From Nilaparvata lugens (taxonomy: Eukaryota; Arthropoda; Insecta; Hemiptera; Delphacidae), in contig NC_052518.1 of the NCBI RefSeq assembly GCF_014356525.2, forward strand, positions 12,230,201 to 12,294,200: a stretch of DNA of 64,000 nucleotides, read 5' to 3'. How positions within the stretch are numbered: position 1 is the first letter of the stretch; each line of letters opens with the position of its first letter. The position numbers were made by a program, and so were the translations under genes. Of this stretch, positions 34,094-46,968 are shown piece by piece. The notes below the pieces were generated by a model. The model ran no database searches and had not been told where the DNA came from. It saw only the letters and a list, made by a program, of their open reading frames with translations.

Positions 34094-36496
34094 TTTCATA
34101 ACTAATTCAGTTTTTAAATAAAGCTCCTTTCTAGTATTCAAATTTATTTCAACAAACAATAGAAATGCGCGAAAATAACTAATGTAATAAATAGACCAAT
34201 ATGTTTTCTTAATTAAAAAGAACACTTTAATTCATAATAATTTATAAATGTGATAAAGCTACTATTAAAATAAAAGTATAATAGTCAATAGCTCTAAATG
34301 GTTTGTAATACTAGCATGAACCAAAGTTGCAAGTTTCTGTTGGCAGAGAAATGAATAAAAACTATTGAAGCTTTCCATTTTTCATACTGTGCTTGACAAA
34401 CTATGTATAAACGTGCTGAAAATGATCAGATCGCAAAACTTGTGTAAATATTTATATTTATTAGATTAACAATGGTTTGGTGTGTGCTTGTGCCTGCTCG
34501 TGGATGCTAAAATTAATGCTTTAATTTCTTCTTGCTGCATGATTTACTTTTAGTTCTATCTCGATTATTATTTTCCAAACTGTGTCTGCATACATATTAC
34601 TGATAGACAACAAACTCATGGTATCATATAGGGAAATTATCGAAGGCACTCATTTAAAATCTCATTCATGGTCAAGTTCTGGCAATCAAGAAATCTTGGG
34701 ATGTTGAAATATTGTTATTCATGAATCATAATTAGTTTTCTACAAAAATGTATGATTATTCTCTTTCTATGATTCCTTCCTTAAACAGGTTGACCTCTTT
34801 CCGGTGTCCCTCCTCAAGCAAATATTACCCTGAAAAGTAGATAATTTTACAGATTTCTTAACAGAAATTATTCACTTATTAACTTCATATTCAATTCAAT
34901 GATATTGGAGGCAGGTTAGGATTAGGATGAATCTAATCTAAGGATGATTTCATTTGTTATATTTTTAATTCCATGGTTTCTAGCTCCTTCTAATTGAATT
35001 TATGAGATTAGAATTGACTCAAATTGATATTTCTACTCACATTGACGAAGTGAAATTATAACATAATTTTTAGAACATCATATTTTTCAGAATTCGGTTA
35101 GAACAGTTTTGGGTCTGTTACTTCCCCAACCATTTATGTGATTCGTATATCACTTAATGTTTATTGTATGAATAAATAAATGCGCTTCCAATATAGAAAT
35201 GTCTCTCTCGTGCTTGCATGAATTGAATATTAAATTTATGAAGGAGGTTATCATTCACAACCCAATTTTGGATGTAGAGTACTTGGACAAAAATCAAAAG
35301 ACAGACACAGGGTTATCAAATGTTATGCTTCAAACTTTTTCTTACTCGTTACATGTAATCAATCCAGATTATGATTCAAGCTGGCTGTATTGATGCTTGA
35401 TACTTGCTCTCTTTGAAATATGTTAAATAAAAATAAATGCTGGATAAATTGAAAATAAATTTTATCAGTAGACTTGTAAATGTTATAGCTTCGTTATATG
35501 CTTAATTTGAAAGCTATGTCGCTCAATGTGTTGCTCTCTCCATGCAAAATCCGAAAGCAAATTATCGAGTAGAAACTTCTTAACAAACTACATTTTATAA
35601 AAGCACATAGATAGTTTCATAGTTGATAGAAAGTCTAATCGAAATGCGTAAGTAGTATGATGCGTTAGTTTTCGAATCCTATTAGAGGAAATTAAAATGC
35701 TATCAAATCCTGATGTTTTCAAGAAGCTCTCAATTTATTAAAAACTTCTCGAATCTTAACCATCCAATATGAGAATTTCCATAGTGTTGTAAATAAAATA
35801 CGTTTATTTGACAAAAATCCAAGATATCTTCAACTCGCAAACAAACTATATAAACTTCTATGCTATATTCTTCAATTGATTCTTATTTCGCCCTAGAATT
35901 TTAGCATATGTCTTACTGCAATTTCAAAATAATTATTTTGTGTCTGACGAAAACTATAATGTAGGATGAAATCCACCCCAAATATCTTCATCACATTCAA
36001 GTCCACCTTTCAAAATGAAGAACTAATGAAATTTGAAATATAGAAAAGTATTCAAAGTACTCAATTAATTAATAAATTTGGGATAGGATCAGGACCAAAT
36101 AATATAGAAAAACACGATAAATGTGGCTGTGTAAACTAGCTTGTTATGTGGATTATTTGGTATTAAAAATTTCCTATTCATCTATTCATAAGGTAAAAAA
36201 CTTGAGATAGGCTTTATTGAGAATTGGATATTCGTTTATTCAATACTTAGGTGGGAATTATAGTTTGAAGAAAATATACATTCACCTTAAGCCTTTTGTA
36301 GAATTTCAATCTATTAACTAAAACAGTAGAATTCTTGAAATTTATGAAGAATCTGTTCAAATCCACATTGGAGATTATCTATCAGAAAACCCCAACTATT
36401 AATTAATTTAATTTTGAAAATGTTCGTTATCTCAAAATATTCCATAAAACCGAAATAAAAACTTAACAACTCGGGAATTTTTGAAAAAAATTACAT

Positions 36497-36681
36497 TTAG
36501 GCTCAACTCGACTCAGGTCGAGAAGAGACGCGACTCTAGTCGAGAGCATGTGTTTCCAAATGGTGACACTCAGACCAGTCTATTCTAGTCTCCGCGACGT
36601 CACCCATTTGAAAACACATGCTCTCGACTAGAGTCGAGTCTCTTCTCGACCTGAGTCGCGTAAGTGTGAGTTGAGCCTATA
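36497..36681. mobile_element. GC-rich palindromic MITE
   Basis: Arms of about 75 bp. The left begins TAGGCTCAACTCGACTCAGG; the right is its complement with a short extra segment (ACACTTACGCG). The core GACTCTAGTCGAGAGCATGT and TTTCCAAATGG pairs almost perfectly. It stands out as a GC-rich island in AT-rich intron and would form a very stable hairpin if transcribed. Confidence 0.75.
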
Positions 36682-38984
36682 AGCTCTGAAATAAACCTAT
36701 AATAGAATATGTGCTGACTATTTCTGATGCAGTAGATTGATGTAATCAGCTGATTTTAGATCAACAGTTATTTCTCTCACGAAAGTGTTTCTGTCAAGAT
36801 CTTGATTCCGATTGGCTCATGAACCCGCTATGATTAAGTTTAATCAATTTGATTGATAACAGCCTAATTGAACGATTTAGAGAAATGATTCAAAAAATAG
36901 CTGGGCGAATAAATTGCGAAAGTTCTAAGTAAACGTTTCAACATGGTCGGAGAAGAAATAATTTTATAAATCAATGGTTTAAATAACATAATATCTTATA
37001 ATCATTATTCAATTACACTAATCAAGTAAAATTTTAACTTGAAAATACATTTCATTCATGTCTTGGGTTCTACGATATACATGTAATATAATAAATTTGT
37101 AAATATTTATGAATAAAGTTGAAGAAAATGATAAGACTACTAATAAAACATTAATATAAAAATATATTGTAGGGCAAATTTTGCTTTGCGATTCAAACTG
37201 AAAATGAGAAATGAAAACTTGACGTCATATGGTGAGGATTCCTTCCTAATAAGCAATAATAATCTTGACAATAATTGTGCATAACATCTAATTAGGCTTG
37301 AAAGTTTCAAAATATGCCCGATTTTATTTGTTTGAAGAATGTCCTGAATAATATTCCATTTGTACATCCATTAAATCCTGAGAAAAATGTGAAATCTATA
37401 CTAACTTAAAATCTATAAAAATTTTTCAAAACTTATCAAATCCTGTTTCCTTAAATAAATATTGCCTAAAATATTCTCGTTCTGAAAATTTTCCTAATTA
37501 ATAAAAATATATTGATAGAACTGCAATAGACGTGTTAATAAGAGCTGGTCCCCATTCCACTATTAATAGCAATGAAATGAATTATTATTGAATGCTATGT
37601 TTTTTGTAACTGTGATTAGCTTTGTAACTGCATGCTCATTAGTGATTATTTGTTTTATGTGGAAGAAATTATTCGACTAACACTACTATATCCATAGTAG
37701 AACCTTAGTCGTCAATATTTGACCCAAGAATTTGTAGTTATGATTTTTGAAAAGTAATCACAGTACATGTTTCTATTCAATGAGAGTTTGCATAGATGTT
37801 TCTTGTGTTGGAACTCAACTATTGCCATTGAAGAATTCACAATTATTCATATTTGGCCAGTCAAATAGTGTGGGAATTGCAATGATTTGTCAATATTGAT
37901 ATCACACTGCTCTTTGAATATGTGTTGACACTTTCACTTGTATTGATTTCCCATGTGTTCATGTAAAACTTTATCGAATGTTTAATACTAATTAGCAGAA
38001 TCCATTACTTCACAAGATTGTGGAGACATTTTTCATGTATCTAGTTTCAAATGAAATGAATAGAATGAACTTACGCATATTTTTTATTTCCCAATTCAAT
38101 AGAAATCTGATGGGAATGCTAAGATATTGATCGTTGCATCCACTATAAAACCATATCCGATTTTTCCTACTGTTATATACAACCTCTTCTTCAAATACAT
38201 CACCTTATAAGGTTTTTCCTGAATTGGTTTAAAGTTCGTCTAGTGTGACTTGAAATCATGTATTGTATTGGAAACAGTTATTTGAAACAGCATGGTAATA
38301 ATAAAATAAATAAAAACATGCAGCAGTCATGAATATCTCCTGAACTTATTTCAATAAATTATGATTAACGAACTGAATGTAAAGTGAATAGTAAACTCCA
38401 ACAATATTGATACGGATCTTGAAGATTTACTCACAAACTATATCATATATTTCCCTTCATTGACGTACGGTACATGATTAGCTTTTAAACTCATCAGTTC
38501 GAATCTTTTATTTATTTTAATCCGCAAATCCCATGTTGAAGTATTATGATCGGGAAACTTCTATTATTTCGGGTTTAAAGTTGTTTTGGTAAAATTCAAT
38601 CAAATAACTCTTAATGTTTTGTTATGATAGGTAAATTTCAATAACTCGGATGATTTACATAGTGGATACAATGATCAAAGGCAGGCGGCACATGGTTGTA
38701 TTGCTTGCGTCTTGAATCAACGAAGGGCATGGATTTTAGACCATATAATTATAATCTCTCATCTCTTCACCCACACACAAGTAAAACTTATGTGGGTATC
38801 GAATGAAATGAATATAAAAAAATGAATTCAACTAGCAAACGAGCCTCGTGTTAAGATGGTCTTGCATTAATTTATATATCAACAAAATAATGAGTTGCCT
38901 AAATAAATTTATTCAACTAATGTATTTCATGTACAGCAAAGAAAAGTAGCAATAAAACTTAAATGAAACAATTGTCATTTTCAC

Positions 38985-39354
38985 TAATTTATTCACAATG
39001 GTTTTTATTTACGATCAATCATATATTAACGATGAGAGCAGTATTTAATCAAGTAGTTATTCAATAAAACAAATCTGATTTCTATAATGCAATAGTATAT
39101 GTTGTATGTTCTACTTGGATAGTTGACTCTTCAATACTTGACTTGAATTACAATGCTCAAGGCTTCATCGTTGGTTGAAACATGAGTATCGAAACGTAAA
39201 ATTTGTGTTAGTAAAACTATATAAGAAGAAAAGACAACATATCCTATTCTATTATGAAAATCAGATTGTTTTTATTGAATAACTACTTGATTAAATACTG
39301 CTCTCATAGTTAATATGTGACTGATCGTAAATAAAAACCATTATAGATAAATTA
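38985..39354. repeat. Large inverted repeat 570 bp upstream of exon K
   Basis: Left arm 38985-39107 and right arm 39232-39354 are about 90 percent complementary (shared GGTTTTTATTTACGATCA, GAGAGCAGTATTTAATCAAG and TAGTTATTCAATAAAA). The loop is about 125 bp. In the pre-mRNA this would fold into a long duplex just before the alternative terminal exon. Confidence 0.8.
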
Positions 39355-39370
39355 ATGGGAATTATAGCCA

Positions 39371-39460
39371 AAACATGTCGTGATTGAACAATTTTAAAAG
39401 GGTACTTAGATATCTAATTTTTTCATATTTTGTATAAAATACAATATATCGAGTTTTATT
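39371..39460 (+). repeat. Short retroposon-tail fragment
   Basis: AAAACATGTCGTGATT, then AAAAGGGTACTTAGAT, then a T-rich run: same pattern as 63886-63953 and the right arm of 15419-15567. It abuts the right arm of the inverted repeat. Confidence 0.5.
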
Positions 39461-39926
39461 TCATTATGGAATAAGTTTTTTCTGATTCTTTAAACATTAA
39501 AAAATGTTTTGTCTGGTCTTATCAGATCTATTGCATACAAAGCAATTACATTATTCAAATTTAAATATGAAAATCAGCACTTAAAGTCTGCATTAACTCT
39601 GATAACTAGTTGAATTTAAATTTGTGAAACTTTTTATGTTTGATGAATTTTATTGGTGAACATGACATTAGCAAAACAATCCATGTGCAGTGTGCCGAAT
39701 TGTACGCCTTTATTCCCGTTTGAAGAATTTCAGTATAGTTAGCATCCAATGCATTGCATTTTATGAACGAAATAATAATTAATGATTTGCTTGACAACTA
39801 CTTATTCATACGCTAACAGCATAGCTACTATTTTGAGTTTGTTTTGAGTTTGATTAGAGCTTAAATGCGATGGGGGGTGGGGGGTTAGGTAGAACGCACT
39901 CTACACCCGGTTCCCTGTGTTTACAG

Positions 39927-40214
39927 CTGCGAGTTATCAGAGCTTTCAAGTCGACCCTGGAGGACTTGGAGGAACGCCGCTCCATCCATAGCTTGCACAG
40001 TTTGCACAGTTTGCGCAGCTCCCGGAGTCGACCCCTGTCCGACATCACTTATATAGACGAGGACCCCATCAAAACACCATCTGCCAATGCCAATGCCAAT
40101 AATACCTCGTTAGCACCTCCCAAGATGGTCTCAGCCGCCGATGATCCCCACCGTCCCACCACTCCCAAACACTTGCCTGATCTCACTAAAATCGCTCATG
40201 AAACGAGCATCTAA
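39927..40214 (+). CDS. PMCA: PMCA exon K, alternative terminal exon ending in ETSI
   Basis: Acceptor GTGTTTACAG ends at 39926; phase 0. Ninety-five codons and a TAA follow. The start LRVIRAFKSTLEDLEERRSI completes the calmodulin-binding helix begun in exon J; the Phe of RAFKS sits where the second hydrophobic anchor is expected. Then come a small HSL repeat (HSLHSLHSLRSS), a Ser/Arg-rich patch, DITYIDEDPIKT, an Asn/Ala run, and the C-terminus HETSI. Its last four residues ETSI fit a class I PDZ-binding ligand (Thr at -2, hydrophobic at 0), like the ETSL and ETSV ends of vertebrate b-type PMCA. The exon is higher in GC than its surroundings. A first AATAAA after the stop is at 40879-40884. Confidence 0.92.
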   Translation: MRVIRAFKSTLEDLEERRSIHSLHSLHSLRSSRSRPLSDITYIDEDPIKTPSANANANNTSLAPPKMVSAADDPHRPTTPKHLPDLTKIAHETSI

Positions 40215-40263
40215 ACCCTTAACCCCTGCTCAACCCTCCTCCTTTCCTCTCCTTCCCTCGCTC

Positions 40264-40632
40264 GTGTGTGTGTGTGTGTCTCTCTCTACATTGACTCATG
40301 CTTTTCTCTAAAGCTCCCCTCAGGTGTCAAATGGTACCACATACAGGGATTTTACTTAATGTTGAATCACCGAAGGTAACTGTGACAACTGAACCTGTTT
40401 AATTATTATCTATTACTATTACTCTTTATGTAATATCAATAATGTACTTACACGTGATTATAATATACACTGCATGACAAATTTATCTTATCGAATGATA
40501 TTCAATTTTTCTGTTTGTTTAAGCCCGTCGATTTTTCTTTATAATATATATAAATATAGGCTACTGATGTACTTTTGTAAATACTATTTTCATACTACTG
40601 TTGTTGTTTGTTGTTGTTGATGTTGTTGTTGA
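40264..40632. repeat. Microsatellites in the 3' region of exon K
   Basis: (GT)n followed by (TC)n at 40264-40287, and a (TTG)n run with two interruptions at about 40600-40632. Both lie in the probable 3' untranslated region of the exon K transcript. Confidence 0.7.
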
Positions 40633-40878
40633 AACAAGTTGAACATTGTTGATTTTAAAATCGATTACTAATTTCCTAGTATTCAATAATAGTAGTACTT
40701 TTCTCCATCAATTGCTTTCCCAGAAGTGAGAATTGCATTTTCAAATTCAATATTCATCACTCGATAAAACTTCAATTCATACGTTTTTCATATCGATGTT
40801 TGACAAGTAAACGATCTTCTCCTATGTAGATTTATGTAAAGCTTGCTTCAAAAAAACTTTCACAGTGCATTTCAGTTG

Positions 40879-40884
40879 AATAAA
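40879..40884 (+). terminator. Candidate polyadenylation signal for exon K transcripts
   Basis: First AATAAA after the exon K stop, 665 bp downstream. In DNA this AT-rich such hexamers are frequent by chance, so it is only a candidate; others follow, for example near 41586. Confidence 0.25.
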
Positions 40885-43800
40885 TTATAATACTTTTCTA
40901 GTAGACTCTCACTCAATCTTTGTTGGATGAGAATATGAATAATTCAATATCTTTCTATCACAAGTCGAAATAATCGATTGTGGTTGTATATAAACATCTT
41001 GTACGAATAAGGATAGCCATTATCTCATCTTATTCAACACACTTCAACTTATATAGTGGGCTAGTAGTTCTGCTCAAAAACAACTTAACATTTATTGTTA
41101 GTAATTCCCTTCAATTTAATTGATTAAGCTAGAATATTTATGCTTTCTGTAACCTGTTTTATCTTTTGAGCAGATCTACTTGCTCAAATTAAGTCAACAG
41201 TGGTACATAGAGGACTATCATTCCAAGGCTGTTGAAACTTAGTACTTCAATTTGATGGATCAGCCAAAAATTAAAAAATATTTTTTAATTTGCTATCGCT
41301 TGAAAAATTAGAATGTCACAATTATGAGAGTGAAATTTCGCAATTCATAAAGCGAATAATTGTTTTTTTAAACCTTTTTTTCGAGTCGCATCAAATTGAA
41401 TGAGCTGGTAGGTTGCAAGGAACTATTGTTGAGTGTTATTATAATTTTATGATTGTTCTAGTTTGGAAACTTTCAGACTTCTATTACTGGGATATATTTG
41501 TTGGAATATTAGATTCTCAGAGGAAACTCGTCACTCAAGGTTGTCTGAGGAGAGCATGTAAGTATTTGTGCTCCTAAATAATAGAATAAAATAATTCTAT
41601 CGAGGTGTTGATTTCATGAAAGTTAGGATTCATTGAATTACTTTCAAAGTGATTAATATTCTTATAAAATAATTTATGAAAAATGATACTTTGTTTACAC
41701 TTGGCAACAGCCTCGTGATAATGGTAATCGTCTGTGTACCACGTTGTGCATGTAAATATAAAATATTTTTTCTAATGCTATTCCTATTTTTGTTGTTCAT
41801 AAATATTTATTACTGATATAAAAGCTAGTTTAAGGCACACCCTAAAATTCTCTATCTTTCTGGCATCAAATGCTTATGTCGATATTTTTAAACATGTGCT
41901 GTGTGTTGTTTTAATCAGTACACCTAAGTGCTCTGCTATACTCGTAAATTATTTCAGCCTAAATGAGGAAACTGTTGCATCGAAAATCTAAGATTAACAT
42001 TTTGAATAATGAACTGTTTTTTAAATTGAATAGGACAAACGGAAAAATCGTATTTCTGTTCATTGAAACTAGCTATTGGTTAACGCAAGTCAGTATGAGT
42101 CTTCCAATCAATATTTAATTTCAGATAAACCCTGCTCAGTCATATTCTTCATAAATATAAATTGATTATTCCAAAATGGCTCATTGCTGACGATACTCGA
42201 ATCGTGAATTTTAATTTAACATGTTGTAAGCATCAAGACAATCTGCATATTTTAAATTTTTTGAGTTCACTTTTCTAGTCAGTATTATGAATTTCTGTTA
42301 TTATATGGTTGAGAAATTAAGATATTCTTAAAATGTGTAGTAATTGGAAATATTTTACGGCAGATAGTACTTTTTCTAAATAAACTTCTAGATAGTAAAT
42401 TAAGGTTAAACCATTTTTCTAATGCCATTGATAGAACTTACTGGGTGATAAACTTGATAAAAGAATTCAATTATTATTCATTCTCCTCTCATAGATTATA
42501 ATTTATTGAATTGTACTGATTGTAATAATTCTATGATGATCGTAATTATTATAAACCCTGAATAATCGTATCATTCTTGATAAATCACATTCCAAGTCCT
42601 GAACTGATAGTTGTTCTAATTTTATAAAATTTTCTTCGTCTTCCCATTTAATTAATAATTTTTTTGTTTGAAGTTTGCGTGTAAAATTAAAACTACACAC
42701 TTGTCCTCTCGTACTTTATAATGAATGTTTATTTGTGTAACTTTTGTAAATCGTGCAGCTCATCTTATTCGATTAATCAATTAAATTGCTTTCTCATTCC
42801 AGACCATAGTAGTTATTTTAATCACCCATATACAATTAATAATCACTCCAAGTGTGCGTATCAACATGGGGAGCTGCAAGTCATGTGTTTTTGCTCAGTT
42901 GATTTCACATTACATGGTATTTTCAGATCAGCATTTCAATGTATTTGAAGACATTTTATGACATATTTTTAAGACATTTCAATGTCAATTCAGTTAATTT
43001 CGTAATTCGTAGTGGTTGAAGGAGTGAATCGAATTTGAATCGGTCACACAACAGAAGTTATTTGTGTGAACCTCCAGATAAATAACCCTGAAAAACGTTC
43101 AATCTATCATTAAATCTAGTTTGTTATTAAGACGTAGAACTAATCAATCAATTTGACTCAAGGCTCATTAATTTAAGGTACCAATATACAATTTAGTATT
43201 GATAAATAATATTTAAAAAACAAATATTTTTTTAGATTTCAAAGAATTGATTATTCAAATTCTCTACATACTTCGTGTAAGAAAACATCTCTACATTCCA
43301 TAAAATAGGAAATGATTGCATCAATTAAGGCGTAGAAATCGTGATACATATATTTAAAATCAGAAATTTTAAGAATTTTTTCACTACTTCAATTATTGTT
43401 ATTGAATTTTCTAGCCATTATGGAATAATTTGAGAAATCGTTAGTGAGTGCCGAGTCTGAATTCAATGGAGAAATTATTTGTAACTATTCAACTTGTTGA
43501 GGTAATCAACTAGCGGCATTGAATTCTAATCTTTTTTACTACTTTGCATCCTCTTCTTTTACTATGGTTTTTAGTACTACTGTATTTATGATGTAATTCT
43601 TTGTCAATTTTATCATTGTTTGATATTGAGAGCTATTTTCCATTATTGTGTGAAGGATACTTGAAATGTATATAAACTAATATTAATAGTAAAAATATTA
43701 ATAGAAGTCTATTATTTCTCCGGTGTAACGCCCTAGTCGTCTCGGTTATCCTGGCCTGTCCTCGACTATCCTGAATTTTAAATATTATTTGTAATATTCC

Positions 43801-45950
43801 GATTCCTATAAAATACTATAAATATGTAGAATTCCATGAGAAACATTGGTGACAGTAATTCAAATTCAATTTATTTACAACCAACAATACAAAAAAAAAT
43901 GTAAACAAGACAAAGTCAGAATATTATACATAGTCACAGTAACAAAGATCTGTGGAATTTGATTGAGTTCGAATAATATTTATGATTTTTCAATAAGTAT
44001 GTTCCCTCTAATATTCTAAAGAATAATGCTATTCAATAGACGAAAATTTGATCCTGCAATTGTATTCACTTTTTCAATAATTTTCTAAATGTGAAGCATC
44101 TCGTGTTATCTGTTAAAAAACAATATTTTGATAGTTATAATATGTGATTGATTAATCAATCACAAATGCTCAGTGGAAGCTGTGCACTTGATGATTTATC
44201 ACAAATTACTTTTTGCTCCATAGAATGATAATTGAGTTTAATTATTCTAAATAACTTTTCAATTGATAAAATTCTACACAGCCCTGTTGAAATTGTTTTG
44301 CACTTTCTTCAGAATTTCATAGCATTTTTCAAATTATTCGTGGGCTCAACTTTTGCTCTCATTGACACTTGCTTTGAATGATCGAATCTCATAAATACTG
44401 TTCCATAATTCAAATTCAAATTGAGTTTTATTCACAAAATCATAACAAATGCAGTAGGCCTACATGAATAAATAATAAAAAACATCTGAGTATAAAAAAC
44501 AAACATTTTTAATAATCATTCAATTGTTATTAATAAGTCCTAACTCCGCCTAATAAAGATTTTTTTCATTTCATTTTAATTACTAATTATAAAAATATTC
44601 AGTCTGAGTGAATGTCTTCCAATAATTTACTTCATTTCAGGCGGATTAATATAGTTTATTATTCTAGATTTTATTAGAAATCGGTAGTTATACTTACCTA
44701 TCCCTATCTTAAATTGTTTTAATACAAATTTGAGAGAAAAAAAGTCATGGGTTTGTCTCTCTCAATTATTTCAACAATAAATTGTTTTTCAAATGTATTA
44801 TGAATAAATGAAAATAAAAGATGATCAACCCTTTAACCCTTAAAGTTTCAAGCTTTGGAGAAATAAATGATTATCCTGTAAATCATCCAATAAAAATATA
44901 AGTCCAATAGTCTGCCTTCCATAAACCTGTGTTTCAGCTTATGAATTTGTACAAATAAACAAAATTAGGGAGTCCGATCTCACTAGTCGTCAAGTCTGCA
45001 GAACCGGTTGAAATCAATCTGAAACATGTATTAAATTTAAAGAATGTAGCCTTGCATTATAAAATTTGATAATTTAATGTGATAAGTTACAATGGGCCAT
45101 TGAATTCAGTATTTTAATAGGGCTACATGAATTGTTTAATTATTATACAAATTACTAGTACCCTCTCAATAATGTTTTACAATATAAAATAAAACACTTG
45201 GCATAAGTGCTCGAAACTAGTTCTGTTTATTTAAACAAGTATAAAGAGGATACTAGAAATTTCTATAATTAAAAAAAGTTAATTTGTCATGTTGCATTGC
45301 ATATTATTAATTTTATGTAAATTATTCAATGTTGGGCAGCTTTTGCTACAACTATCAAATTTATCATCATTGAATGAGTTTATTCATTTATTCATTTTAT
45401 TCAAGTTAGCAGATTAGCATATCCAAACAGCTTATTCTCACCTACCAATCAGCTCCGCTACATAATATCACTTGGCAAACTTCTGCGTTATTGGTATTAC
45501 AAGCATATGAGCATTACTTATCAGCCTACCCTCGTAAATTATCAATTTAAAGCGTTCGTTTCATTAGTTTTTTAACTCTACCTCAGTTTCTACTTGTCTT
45601 TTTTTGTGATTAACTTCTTTCAATACAAGGGGCATATAGAAAGTAAGATTGCAGTTTTTTCTTATGTTAGTTATTTTTTATTGTAATAAAAAAGTACACC
45701 TTTTGAAAGCTTGTGCTTTTAATTATTTTTCCACTACAAAACCAGATTTTTCTACGCATTTCCTTGACACGTTTATTGCTTCTGAAAAACTACGCCGACA
45801 TGAATTTTACATGGCACCTACCGCGGATACACCTTTTGATAGCTAAGTTTCTTGGACAAAATGTTTCCGATGATTTTTCACAAACCTTAGGATCCTGTTC
45901 AGCAATTCTCGAAGCATAACTCTTCGATCTTTGTCTAGAAAACACTTGGT

Positions 45951-46100
45951 GCCGGTTGCGCAAAAGCCGGTTACATTTTAATTGTGATTAATTCCACGAG
46001 AACCAACCAGAGAAGCCGTCTTATCAAAAAGGCCTTCTCTGATTGGTTCTTGTAAAATTAACCACGGTTAAAATTCAACCGGCTTTTGTGCAGCCGGGCC
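45951..46100. mobile_element. Palindromic MITE with GCCGGTTGCGCAAAAGCCGG ends
   Basis: The left arm GCCGGTTGCGCAAAAGCCGG pairs with the right-arm complement of GCCCGGCTGCACAAAAGCCGG. The pairing extends through AGAACCAACCAGAGAAG to a centre near 46025. About 150 bp, nearly a full hairpin. Confidence 0.75.
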
Positions 46101-46472
46101 TCAATCTTTATTACCTTCCTATGACCAGGATCCTGGATTGGCAGTGTCACATCAGGGTAGTGTCATTTCAAGTCCTCCAATGAGCTTCCCATGAATCCAC
46201 AAGTTTGTTAAACACCCATAGTCAAGATGTGTGTGTGTGAGTGTTTTGTCCTGAAGGATCCTGAGATTAGTGAAAAACCATCGTCAACATTGTATCCTAA
46301 AAAATTGATTATAACATGGTATGTTCGCGAGGGTCCCATATAAAGTTCATTGGTGACATGATGGAGTTCTTTACAGCAGGTATTCAGAAGTGGATAACTA
46401 GTCAGAAATTTCTGGACTGTAGAAAAAACTCAGTTGAAAGTGCAAGCTTTCTGATGGTATATTTATTTAATA

Positions 46473-46968
46473 CTAGCTTACCCGGCGAACTTCGTACCGC
46501 CAAAAAGGCAATGTATCTCTTTATTTGGTGAATCAATGTATCTCTTTATGACTTTATTTGGTGAATCATGAAATTTATCTGACAATCAATATTTTCATTT
46601 ACATCTCAATACGGACTTCCTCTGTGCTTTTAATACCGTTTTAATACCAGTAAACAATTTTATCACAGAGTGACGTGTTTATTACAGCTGGTAAGTTTAG
46701 ATGCTAAATCATATTATCAGAACATGATCTTGAATCATGATAATCTTCCCGTTCTACGTTAGCCGCTCGGCCGACAATTTCGAAAACATAGGTCTGTAAA
46801 ATGGATGAATATATAATTATTTTTAGCCCCCCTATTAAAATTTCTGGCCAGAAACCATCCCCAATATTCACACAATATATTCCCAAAGTTTCATGCCGTT
46901 CTATCTGTCAAGTAGCTTTCGAGTACATAGGGAACAAACAAACAGACATTCATTTATAAATAGATTTC
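46473..46968 (+). repeat. Arthropod-type repeat starting CTAGCTTACCCGGCGAACTT
   Basis: Begins ACTAGCTTACCCGGCGAAC and TTCGTACCGCC, and ends with AGTTTCATGCCGTTCTATCT, CAAGTAGCTTTCGAGTACAT and ACAAACAAACAGACATTCAT. I recall this head and tail combination as a widespread short interspersed repeat of arthropods, probably retroposed. A tandem echo of TCTCTTTATTTGGTGAATC occurs near 46515 and 46550. Confidence 0.55.

Larger units (their letters stand above)
23896..38984. other. Long intron between exon J and the alternative exons
   Basis: Fifteen kilobases of AT-rich sequence with no exon I can support. Contents recognised: an (AAT)n microsatellite at about 24279-24304, a TTGTATACTGAAAAGAATCA repeat with a palindrome at 25755-25855, and the mobile elements listed separately at 29983, 33926 and 36497. 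The small open frames look like chance. Confidence 0.6.

Noticed and set aside
39854..40048. Minus-strand frame across exon K
   Set aside because: Shadow of the HSL/Arg-rich coding sequence on the other strand.
44630..44660. TTCATTTCAG followed by GCGGATTAA as an alternative exon
   Set aside because: In the required phase it meets a stop after two codons and has no conserved residues.
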